Of a stretch of 64,000 nucleotides of DNA, positions 17,859 through 25,818 are shown piece by piece. This stretch comes from FEN-1297 sp021817845 (GTDB lineage Bacteria > Bacteroidota > Ignavibacteria > Ignavibacteriales > Ignavibacteriaceae). The notes under the pieces were generated by a model that searched no databases, was not told the DNA's origin, and was given only the letters and a program-made list of their open reading frames with translations. Each line of letters opens with the position of its first letter. Position 1 is the first letter of the stretch. The stretch covers positions 62,001-126,000 of the forward strand of contig JAKAFW010000003.1 of NCBI GenBank assembly GCA_021817845.1. The letters run 5' to 3'. The position numbers and the translations under genes are program-made.

Positions 17859-18971
17859 TCAAATATTTAATCCATGTTGTGTCTCTTCAATAATATAATC
17901 TACAACCTTTTTCAAATCGTCCGTTTGCTCCCATACCTTCAATTGACGATCGGCGCCTGTGCCCATTTCCATTATTCTGTTAATATAATTTATTTCCGTG
18001 CGTGAGCCTAATTCATCAACAACATCATCAACAAATTCAATTAACTCTTGTGCCAAAATAGGGTAATCAACTTCTTCCTGTTTCCCGAAATCTATTAGTT
18101 TACCGCTTATCCCATAACGGGCTGCGCGCCACTTATTTTCGGAGATTAGAAGTCTCCGGTAAAGTCTGAAGCCAAGATTTTGTTTTAGAAGTTTATATAG
18201 CTTAGCAACGACAGCCTGGCATAAAGCTGCGAGCGCTATTGTTTCATCAACCCGCATCGGGATATCGCATATCCTAAATTCAAGTGTTTCGAAAAAAGGA
18301 TGTACTCTTATGTCCCACCATACTTTTTTTGCGTTGTCTATGCAATTTGTTTTAACAAGTAGATTAATGTAGTTATCATATTCCGATACACTACCAAAGT
18401 GATCCGGAATTCCTGTGCGCGGAAAACGGTCAAATACTTTGCTGCGATAAGATTTAAACCCCGTATTTCTTCCAAGCCAAAAAGGAGAATTTGTCGATAA
18501 TGCAAAGATATGTGGAAGGAAATACCGGGCTGCATTCATTATGTGGATTGCAGTTTCTCTGTCGTCAACTCCTACGTGAACATGCAGTCCAAAAATTAAA
18601 TTTGCTCTTGCTACTTGCTGCATATCCGTCACAATTTCTTTGTAGCGGGAAAGCTCTGTAATCTTTTGATCATTCCAATGCGAAAACGGATGCGTTCCCG
18701 AAGCTGCAATTTTTAAATTATTCTTTATTGCAAGCCTGGTTAGGTTTGTTCTTAATTCCGTTACTTCATCTCTGGCTTCTTGTATATTCCCACAAACTCC
18801 GGTACCCATTTCAACAACAGATTGGTGCATCTCCGGTCTAACATTTTCTGCTAATATCGATTTACCGTCCTCTAATATTTGCTGTATATGGGATTTTAAC
18901 TCACGGGTTTCCGGATCAATTATCTGGAATTCTTCTTCAATGCCAAGTGTGAATAAATTTTTCTTTTCCAT
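17859..18971 (-). CDS. Carboxylate-amine ligase, GCS2/YbdK family
   Basis: The 370-residue enzyme starts with GIEEEFQIIDPETREL, the family hallmark, and has GLHVHVGV and the FEFRICDIP-like LEFRICDIPMRVDE. GCS2 proteins are ATP-dependent ligases joining a carboxylate (often the gamma-carboxyl of glutamate) to an amine. Its start codon overlaps the stop of the upstream ATP-grasp gene by one base (TAATG), so the two are translationally coupled. The amine partner is unknown. The rest of the glutathione pathway is not seen. Confidence 0.88.
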   Translation of the reverse strand: MEKKNLFTLGIEEEFQIIDPETRELKSHIQQILEDGKSILAENVRPEMHQSVVEMGTGVCGNIQEARDEVTELRTNLTRLAIKNNLKIAASGTHPFSHWNDQKITELSRYKEIVTDMQQVARANLIFGLHVHVGVDDRETAIHIMNAARYFLPHIFALSTNSPFWLGRNTGFKSYRSKVFDRFPRTGIPDHFGSVSEYDNYINLLVKTNCIDNAKKVWWDIRVHPFFETLEFRICDIPMRVDETIALAALCQAVVAKLYKLLKQNLGFRLYRRLLISENKWRAARYGISGKLIDFGKQEEVDYPILAQELIEFVDDVVDELGSRTEINYINRIMEMGTGADRQLKVWEQTDDLKKVVDYIIEETQHGLNI

Positions 18972-19924
18972 TATAAGGCTTCATTCTTTACAAATGAATT
19001 TATAAATGTTCCCCATGTAAGATTATTCTTCCCCGGTAGATGATTTTCAGCTTTTCTTATTGCCATTCCCGAAGCTGCTTCAACAATCCATTCAAAATTT
19101 TCTTCACCAACCGAATTTATATCGGCATCGGGTGCCGGGTTGCAAAAATCAATTGCGTATGGAACTCCGTCACGAACTGCAAATTCTACAGTGTTAAAAT
19201 CATATCCGAGTCCTCTATTTAGTTCTAAAACTCCATGTTTTATTTTCTGAAATAATTTCTTCTCAACTTCCGGTGGATTCTTAACATATCGTAAATGATG
19301 TGGTTGCCTGGGATCGTACTGCATAATATGAACGTCCTTTCTATCGATGCAATAGCAGCGAAAGTAATCCGTAAAAATAATTTCTTCCTGAAGCATCATA
19401 ACTAATTGCCCAGTTTCATTGTATGCTTTAAAAAATTCATCAGCGTTATTCAACTTGTATACGTTCTTCCAACCGCCTCCGGAAAAAGGTTTGAAGTATG
19501 CAGGGAATCCGATGTAAGAAAATATTCCCTCCCAGTCTAATGGGTATGCAAGATTTCTGAAAGAATTTGAATTTGTATCCGTTGGATGCTGATTTGATGG
19601 CAGTAAAACTGTTTTAGGTACGTCAACATTAAGCTTAGTCGCCAATGCGTTATTAAAAAACTTTTCATCAGCGCTCCACCAAAATGGATTATTAATAACA
19701 GCAGTTCCGTTTAATGCAGCATTCTTTAAATAGCTGCGATAAAATGAAACGTCCTGGGAAATCCTGTCAATAATAATATCGTATTCGCAAGGCTCCCCTT
19801 GAATGACTTTGTCAATTTTAACAAACTCTGCTGAAATATCCCTCTTCTTTTTTGAATTGATGCGGTCTACAAAAGCATGTGGAAATGTATTTTCTTGCCC
19901 GAACAGAATTCCAATCTTTTTCAT
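18971..19924 (-). CDS. ATP-grasp domain ligase
   Basis: The 317-residue protein has the ATP-grasp layout: a pre-ATP-grasp N-terminal domain (KKIGILFGQENTF), a nucleotide-binding stretch YFKPFSGGGWKNVY (Lys145 and the Gly loop), an adenine-contact strand MMLQEEI, and a metal-binding end with DFCNPAPD. ATP-grasp enzymes form acyl-phosphate intermediates to make amides or peptides. It is the first of the tightly packed ligase genes and is coupled to the GCS2 gene by a one-base overlap. The substrate is unknown. Confidence 0.8.
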   Translation of the reverse strand: MKKIGILFGQENTFPHAFVDRINSKKKRDISAEFVKIDKVIQGEPCEYDIIIDRISQDVSFYRSYLKNAALNGTAVINNPFWWSADEKFFNNALATKLNVDVPKTVLLPSNQHPTDTNSNSFRNLAYPLDWEGIFSYIGFPAYFKPFSGGGWKNVYKLNNADEFFKAYNETGQLVMMLQEEIIFTDYFRCYCIDRKDVHIMQYDPRQPHHLRYVKNPPEVEKKLFQKIKHGVLELNRGLGYDFNTVEFAVRDGVPYAIDFCNPAPDADINSVGEENFEWIVEAASGMAIRKAENHLPGKNNLTWGTFINSFVKNEAL

Positions 19925-20085
19925 GCAATGCTCTAAATATTATTAATTCATGTTTTATATGTTGTGTTATGCTTGAACCCAAATTAAACTAATTACCTGA
20001 GCATTAGCCATGAATAAACTTGAGAAATCTTTAAGGTTTCAATGAAAGCTTAAAACGTATATTTTATTATGTTCCAAAAAAGCAG

Positions 20086-20148
20086 CCCACGACTTCAAGT
20101 CGTGGGTTACATAACATAAAACTTTCTTTCCTAACCGTTTCAACGGTT
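20086..20148. repeat. REP-like hairpin pair
   Basis: CCCACGACT-TCA-AGTCGTGGG (20086-20106) and AACCGTT-TC-AACGGTT (20133-20148) are two hairpins about 26 bp apart in the gap between the esterase and ATP-grasp genes. The arrangement resembles the doublets seen in repetitive extragenic palindromes mobilised by REP-associated transposases. No such transposase is in the window. Confidence 0.5.
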
Positions 20149-20160
20149 TTAAACCCTAAA

Positions 20161-20883
20161 TTATTCATGAATCTTTTCAAGATAAACAGGAAACATTTCT
20201 CGCCACCATTGCCAATCATGTCCTGCACCCTGACGAATATCAAGCCAATGATTTATTCCTTTTTGATTTAGAATATTTGATAATCTCTTCGTTTCATCCA
20301 AACACATATCCCATTCTCCGGCACCAAGTATAATTCCCATCTCCTTAATTCTATCAAGGAACCATTTATCCTCTAAGTTGGGTAAATAATCAGGAGGATT
20401 ATTGAAATAGCAATTATCGTCATAATAACCAGATATAAATTGTTTGATATCGAAGCAGCCTCCCATACTTAATAAATAACCAATTTTCGCCGGATATCTG
20501 AATGCTAAATTTGCTGCATGATATCCGCCCAAACTGCATCCTGCAAGCGCTACTTTTTCCCTTCCGGTCTCATGTTTTGCAAACTCAATTACATCATATA
20601 AAATCACATGCTCGTAACCGATGTATGATTTTACTCTATCTGCAGGATGAATTGAATAATTGTACCAGCTTTCCGAATCAATGCTATCGGGACAATAAAT
20701 TTTAATTCTTCCTTCATTAAGAAGTTTTTCCGCTGAACTAATTAATCCAAAATCTTTAGTCTCATAAAATCTTCCTTTGGACGTTGGAAATAAAATTACC
20801 GGGTATCCGTCATGCCCGAAGACAAGCATTTCAAATTCACGTTCAAAATACTGGGAGTGCCATTTATGGTATTCTTCTTTCAC
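20161..20883 (-). CDS. Esterase-family alpha/beta hydrolase
   Basis: The 240-residue protein is an alpha/beta hydrolase of the esterase D-like type. The nucleophile Ser117 sits in GCSLGG, and the strand before it is KVALA. The C-terminal GAGHDWQWW region provides a His suitable for the triad. The first residues (MKEEYHKWHSQYFERE, then LVFGHDGYPVI) are typical of this branch. There is no signal peptide. It is on the same strand and precedes the ligase genes by 236 bp, so it may share their pathway, for example by hydrolysing an ester intermediate. Confidence 0.82.
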   Translation of the reverse strand: MKEEYHKWHSQYFEREFEMLVFGHDGYPVILFPTSKGRFYETKDFGLISSAEKLLNEGRIKIYCPDSIDSESWYNYSIHPADRVKSYIGYEHVILYDVIEFAKHETGREKVALAGCSLGGYHAANLAFRYPAKIGYLLSMGGCFDIKQFISGYYDDNCYFNNPPDYLPNLEDKWFLDRIKEMGIILGAGEWDMCLDETKRLSNILNQKGINHWLDIRQGAGHDWQWWREMFPVYLEKIHE

Positions 20884-21297
20884 TTTTGCAACTCAATTAG
20901 TTATTAAATTGAACTAAATATAGCCAGCTTAATGCGGGTTCTTGAATGCAAATATAAAAAATTAAATACTCTTTACAAGTATCAACTCGATTCTAAAATT
21001 AGCAATACCTTCCCTCCGAGAGTGTTGCACAACTCCGAAATGTCATTTCGATCGGAGGGTCTACCCCGTTTGCGGGGAGAAATCCCATGTATAACTTAAG
21101 TATACAAGTTGAACGTGGGATATCTCAGTCGATTACCTGCCTGCCGGTAGACAAGCTCCTTCGCTATGAAATCTGGAAGTTCTGCATCACTCTCTTCCTA
21201 CAGGCAGGTTCTCTGCGAAAGTTGCGCTCTCAGCGTTAAATTTTTCTAAAAGATAGTTTTTAGAAGTGCCCTAAACTCACTTATAGTTCATACGCAC
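20884..21297. repeat. Composite intergenic repeats
   Basis: About 21000-21197 contains the motifs TGTCATTTCGATCGGAG, TTTGCGGGGAGAAATCCC and GGGATATCTCAGTCG, all found again near 38700-38930 and partly near 32930-33025. From 21198 to 21271 the segment is a relative of the MITE-like element at 38526-38633. No gene was found. Confidence 0.7.
21198..21271. repeat. Partial, inverted copy of the 38526-38633 element
   Basis: Read on the plus strand it matches the reverse complement of 38526-38600: TTCTCTGCGAA, then GTTGCG, then CGTTAAATTTTT and the exact 17-bp end AGTTTTTAGAAGTGCCC at 21255-21271. The opposite terminal repeat is missing and is replaced by other repeat sequence. Confidence 0.75.
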
Positions 21298-23679
21298 TTA
21301 TTCAATCCTAAGGCTCTTAATCGGATTATTAATAGTTATTTTTATTGCTTGAAAACTTACTGTCATAATAACAATTAAAATTGCTATGCAAGAACCAAGT
21401 ATAAATATCCAAATATTTATTGAAATTCTATAAGCGAAATTTTGAAGCCAATTAGTTATAAAATAATATGCTATCGGGAATGCTATTACAACTGAAAGTG
21501 CTGTTACTAAGAAAAATTCTTTTGTAACTGTAAAATATACGTTTGCAATTGTTGCCCCCAATACTTTCCTTATACCGATTTCTTTTGTACGTTGATTTAT
21601 AACAAACAATGACATGCCGAATAAACCAAGTGAAGCAACAAATATTGTAATGAAAGTAAAGAATCCAATAATCTTAGCAAAATTTCTTTCATCATTATAA
21701 AACGATCCAAGTCTATCACTCATGAATTTATAATCCATAGCAGTACCTTGATTAAACTCTTTTGATATTTTCTCAATATATGCAATAGTACCAGGCTTAT
21801 TTTCTTTGCCTATCCTGATAGCAATTTCTCTTATATAATCAGGGTTTTTCTTAATCATTACAGGAATAATTTTTTTATAGAGTGAATGAATGTTAAAATC
21901 CTTAACCACACCTATTATTTCCATATCCGATATTTTTTGACCTATTGGGTTTAAAATTCCTAATTCCTTTACAGTCGTTTCATTTATAATACAAACTTTT
22001 GAAGAATCGCTGAGACCGCTTTGAACAAATGACTTACCGGCTATCATTTTCATCCCAAGTGTCTCAATAAAATCTTTGTCGACATACAGGTTTTCCGCAT
22101 CTATAAATTTAGTTGGGTCCTGTTTGCTTGGATAGCTTGTTAATGTTTCTGAATCAGTACCGGGTAACAAATTTCCGCCGGAAACATCAATGATATTTGG
22201 ATTCTTTTTCAATTCACTTCTAAAAACGTCAAATCTTTTGCCAATATCTTTGTTATCAGGATAAAAGACTACAAGTCCTTCTTTATTAAAGCCGGGGTTC
22301 TTGTTTAATAAATAATTTAACTGACTGTATATAATTATTGAGCAAAAAATTAGAACAGCGAAAATTACCGTTTGCGAACCAATCATTATTCTTCTAAAAA
22401 CTGATCGATTTTTCCCCGTATTTAATTTATTCCTTATAATATCAACCGGTTTCTGCCTGTAGATGTATAATGAAATATATATCCCTGAAGCTATTCCTAC
22501 AAAACATGATACCAACCAAAAGACAAGAAAGTAATTCCAATGATGAAAAAAGCTGTCCGAGACCTTTTCTCCTATTAATAAACTAATTTGAGGAAGAAAT
22601 ATCTCAGTTAACATTATTGCTAAAGGTAAAGCTAAAAAGCATATCGTTAATGATTCTACAATATTCTGTTTTAATAAATCTATTTTACCTGCGCCAATTA
22701 CTTTTCTTACACCAAATTCCTTACCCCTAAGACTTGCTCTGCCAATACTTAACATAAAAAAAGTTATTACAGATATAAGCAGAATCAAAAAAGCAACAGA
22801 AGAATAGATGTAAACATTTGAAATACTTCCTACAGGGAAATAATTACTCTGCATAAAAGATGAATAGTAATAGATATTCTTTACAGGGAATAAATGATAA
22901 AGCACCTTGCATCTTCCCATTGTACGCTCAGGACTATCGGAAAATACCGCAAGTTTTTTTTGAAATGCTTTAGGATTGGCAAAAGGCGAAAGAATTACAT
23001 ATGTATTAACAGTAGGAAAATCCCAGTTTGTAAACATACCATGTGGTAAGGTAGCAAATTTAATTCCCCACACCTTCTTCCAAATATCTAATGGTGCAAT
23101 AAAATTTGTCGTGAATGTCGAAGATCTGGGAATATCTTTCATTATTGCAACTATTTTAAGAGTAAAATTTTCCTTCCTGTAGTTGATTGTAATGGATTTG
23201 CCAATGGGGTCTTTTTTTCCAAAATATTTTTTAGCTGCGAACTCACTAATAATTATTGAATTCCTATCACTTTTAAAAGATTTTATATCTCCAAGTTTAA
23301 TTGGCAACGTTAGTATATCAAAAATAGCTGGATCAGACAGAATTAGATCTTCATCGAATGTTGAATTATTTATTTTTATACTTCCATTAATATATTTCCA
23401 TCTTGCAAAATCCTTAATATCAGGGAATTGTTCCTTTAATGTTGGACCAAGAATTAAAGGTGTGGTTGCTTCGGAAAAATTAGGAACTAATTCATCGACA
23501 TATATTAAATATAAATTGTCAATATTTTTATTATAATCATCGAAGCTTAATTGATATGACACATATAAATAAATTGTGAAGCATGCAGCTAAACCGATTG
23601 CTAAACCAATTATATTAATTAAAGAATAAGTCTTAAATAATCTTAACTGTCTCAATGCTAATTTAATATAGCTTTTCAT
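21298..23679 (-). CDS. FtsX/MacB-type ABC transporter permease
   Basis: The 793-residue protein opens with LRQLRLFKTYSLINIIGLAI, which continues into a first transmembrane helix, as in the Bacteroidota ABC permeases of the MacB-PCD/FtsX type. A periplasmic MacB-PCD domain follows, then three helices near the middle, a second PCD-like domain and a C-terminal FtsX unit (GMSLFVINQRTKEIGIRKVL). The repeated GVRKVIGA and GIRKVLGA loops mark the two FtsX halves. It should act in the inner membrane with a separate ATPase, but none is adjacent, so it is an orphan permease in this window. Confidence 0.88.
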   Translation of the reverse strand: MKSYIKLALRQLRLFKTYSLINIIGLAIGLAACFTIYLYVSYQLSFDDYNKNIDNLYLIYVDELVPNFSEATTPLILGPTLKEQFPDIKDFARWKYINGSIKINNSTFDEDLILSDPAIFDILTLPIKLGDIKSFKSDRNSIIISEFAAKKYFGKKDPIGKSITINYRKENFTLKIVAIMKDIPRSSTFTTNFIAPLDIWKKVWGIKFATLPHGMFTNWDFPTVNTYVILSPFANPKAFQKKLAVFSDSPERTMGRCKVLYHLFPVKNIYYYSSFMQSNYFPVGSISNVYIYSSVAFLILLISVITFFMLSIGRASLRGKEFGVRKVIGAGKIDLLKQNIVESLTICFLALPLAIMLTEIFLPQISLLIGEKVSDSFFHHWNYFLVFWLVSCFVGIASGIYISLYIYRQKPVDIIRNKLNTGKNRSVFRRIMIGSQTVIFAVLIFCSIIIYSQLNYLLNKNPGFNKEGLVVFYPDNKDIGKRFDVFRSELKKNPNIIDVSGGNLLPGTDSETLTSYPSKQDPTKFIDAENLYVDKDFIETLGMKMIAGKSFVQSGLSDSSKVCIINETTVKELGILNPIGQKISDMEIIGVVKDFNIHSLYKKIIPVMIKKNPDYIREIAIRIGKENKPGTIAYIEKISKEFNQGTAMDYKFMSDRLGSFYNDERNFAKIIGFFTFITIFVASLGLFGMSLFVINQRTKEIGIRKVLGATIANVYFTVTKEFFLVTALSVVIAFPIAYYFITNWLQNFAYRISINIWIFILGSCIAILIVIMTVSFQAIKITINNPIKSLRIE

Positions 23680-24105
23680 ATCAATGCCCCGGATGTTATA
23701 TCAATACAAATAAAAATTCCCACAAATAATTTTCTAAGAGACTATTCCTTCGGAATCACTACCGGCATAATCACAATCCTCTTATTCTTCCTTTTCATCA
23801 ACTAACCATTTCACTTAAAATTGACATTTTCAAAGACACCATACTTAAGCATATGCAGTGAACTGCTATAATCCCATGCTTTAGCATGAGGAAGAAACAC
23901 CAACCAACCAAACCGGGCTTTAGCCCTGATTCTATTTTCCCAGACCTCCAGGTTTCAGCATAATGTCATAATTTATAAAAATGTTTTTTTAGAACTACCT
24001 ACTTGAAAGAACAACTTGGTTTTAATAACCAATAGAATAATCAGAATATTCCGTAATGAATATCGAAGTCCGATTAGTTCGCTTTCGGTCAGTCGGCTCT
24101 CGTCT
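23680..24105. repeat. Intergenic region with REP-like hairpins
   Basis: It contains GCAGT-GA-ACTGC near 23855-23866, CCCATGC-TTT-AGCATGAGG near 23873-23891, and CCGGGCT-TTAGCCC near 23913-23926. The last two form a doublet like that at 20086-20148. No coding sequence was convincing. Confidence 0.5.
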
Positions 24106-24852
24106 TCACTTCTCGAATACCATTCTCATTAGTCTTGTATCCGTCCTCAATGGCTCTTTTTTGAAATTGGAATAACCACCTATAAATCTAAATCCAATGT
24201 CTTCTAATATATTTTTTATCTCGTGTGCGGAATACAATCTCCATGAACCGCTTTTGGTAACAACCCCATCTTTCTCGTATCTTTTAATAATAAAATTGTT
24301 CCTGCTGGTTAGATTATCAAAATCTCTTTTATCAACCACACGTATACAGTTAACCTCGGTATCTTGAATTTTTATATAGTTTTTCAAGATCCAATCCCTG
24401 TTTAATATTTCTATAAAAAATCTGCCTCTTGGTTTCAAGGCTTTAAAAGCTTTCCTTAAAATCAACTTATCCTCAATATCGCTAAAATAACCAAAGCTTT
24501 GAAACATAATAATAACCGCATCGTACCCTTTGCCATAATAAATTTTACGAACGTCACCTAGAATGAAATTCGGAGTATTAATTGTTTCTTTACATAATTG
24601 CTTTGCCAATTCTAAATAATTAACGTTCAAATCTATCCCGGTTGCTAAGTATCCTCTTCTTGCAAGTTCACGCGAATGTCTGCCGGCGCCACAGAATAGG
24701 TCAAGTACTTTATCTCCTTCATTTAATTCAAGAACATCGCAAATGAAATCGATATCTTTCCGTGTCTGCTTAGCAGGCACTCTACCAAAGCCTGTCCTCA
24801 TTCTAAATTCGTCATATAAATCCGAAAACCATTCCATATGTTTACACTCCAT
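24106..24852 (-). CDS. Class I SAM-dependent methyltransferase
   Basis: The 248-residue protein has motif I VLDLFCGAGRHS (SAM-binding glycine loop), motif II-like ATGIDLN with the acidic residue, and post-II LGDVRKIYYGKGYDAV. It matches small class I methyltransferases acting on small molecules. The substrate is not evident. It lies immediately downstream of the attC-like site D and could be an additional cassette or a neighbour of the array. Confidence 0.85.
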   Translation of the reverse strand: MECKHMEWFSDLYDEFRMRTGFGRVPAKQTRKDIDFICDVLELNEGDKVLDLFCGAGRHSRELARRGYLATGIDLNVNYLELAKQLCKETINTPNFILGDVRKIYYGKGYDAVIIMFQSFGYFSDIEDKLILRKAFKALKPRGRFFIEILNRDWILKNYIKIQDTEVNCIRVVDKRDFDNLTSRNNFIIKRYEKDGVVTKSGSWRLYSAHEIKNILEDIGFRFIGGYSNFKKEPLRTDTRLMRMVFEK

Positions 24853-24882
24853 ATATAATGATCGTTAATAGCTAAAAATAAA

Positions 24883-24995
24883 GAATCATCAAACGGTTTT
24901 ATCCCAAGCCGAAAAGGGAAAATATGCTTTTATATTAAACACATGCCAAATGCGAAATGGCTTTCGTGTTGAGCTGCAGGTCAGCTCACATTATT
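24883..24995 (-). other. Degenerate attC-like site D
   Basis: On the minus strand the segment begins GAGCTGACCTGCAGCTCAAC, continues to GCCATTTCGCATTTGGCAT and ends near CCGTTTGATG. The TTCGCATTTGGCAT core is shared with the clear attC at 29471-29660, and the site lies directly after the stop of the gene at 25020, as an attC should. The outer boxes are eroded, so this call is weaker than sites A and B. Confidence 0.4.
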
Positions 24996-25019
24996 ATTTC
25001 AAACTTTCCTTAAATATTC

Positions 25020-25763
25020 TTACTTATTTTTCTCAATAAATAGCTCTCCCTTTCCATATTCTCCCGTTTCTTTTGAATGAAGAATTATAGTAATCTTATC
25101 ATATTTATCGGTAACTTTTTTTTCTTTTGGTTTCAATATTTGAACAAGATACCCATAAAGATAAGAACCACGGGCATATTCTACTACTTTCTGAACAGAT
25201 AGTATTTTAACTTTTATTTCATTTATTTTTATAAGCAATTCATTAGTAGAAATACTTTTAGGAGCGATATTTATTGTGTCATGAAGTTCGACCGCTTTTT
25301 TTTCAAACTCTTTTTTATTTCTATTATTTGTTAACATTAAGAATTTTGTTAAACTCATAGGTCTGAAGAAAACAAAATAAGTATTAAATGGAGACACTCG
25401 AGGTTCAAAAGCATTAATTCCATAAATTTCCATTTTATCATATTGCGGGTTTATCTTAAGGTCTTTATAAACAGGAATATTCCAAGCCCAATATTCAAGT
25501 TTTGTCTTTCCATATTCATTAGGTCTTATAGCATAAAGACAATAATATGTACCCTCCGCAACTTGCATTGAATAATTTCCATCTTTATCAGTAATTGTTT
25601 TATAAATGTCTTTAAAATCTCTGTCTTTTAATATTACTTTAGCGCTATCAATAGGATTTGAATTAAAATCAGTGACTTTGCCATATAATTTAAAAGTCTC
25701 TTGTGCAAATAAGAAGTTACTGATATTTATAATTATTAATAATAGTATTAATGTTTTATTCAT
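25020..25763 (-). CDS. Secreted protein with a carboxypeptidase-regulatory-like domain
   Basis: The 247-residue protein has an N-terminal signal peptide (LILLLIIINISNFLFAQ) followed by a beta-sandwich of the CarboxypepD_reg type: LYGKVTDFNSNPIDSAKV and DKDGNYSMQVAEGTY. The remaining 150 residues match nothing I know. It is presumably exported to the periplasm or cell surface. Only 55 bp separate it from the gene at 25819, with no attC-like site between them, so the two may form one unit. Confidence 0.65.
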   Translation of the reverse strand: MNKTLILLLIIINISNFLFAQETFKLYGKVTDFNSNPIDSAKVILKDRDFKDIYKTITDKDGNYSMQVAEGTYYCLYAIRPNEYGKTKLEYWAWNIPVYKDLKINPQYDKMEIYGINAFEPRVSPFNTYFVFFRPMSLTKFLMLTNNRNKKEFEKKAVELHDTINIAPKSISTNELLIKINEIKVKILSVQKVVEYARGSYLYGYLVQILKPKEKKVTDKYDKITIILHSKETGEYGKGELFIEKNK

Positions 25764-25818
25764 TCCTGATTACACTTTTGTGTTATAAAGGTTTAGTTTA
25801 TAATGTATTATACCAATG

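Noticed and set aside
23855..23926. Group of hairpins considered as a CRISPR array
   Set aside because: The hairpins differ from each other, and there are no regular repeats with unique spacers and no cas genes nearby.
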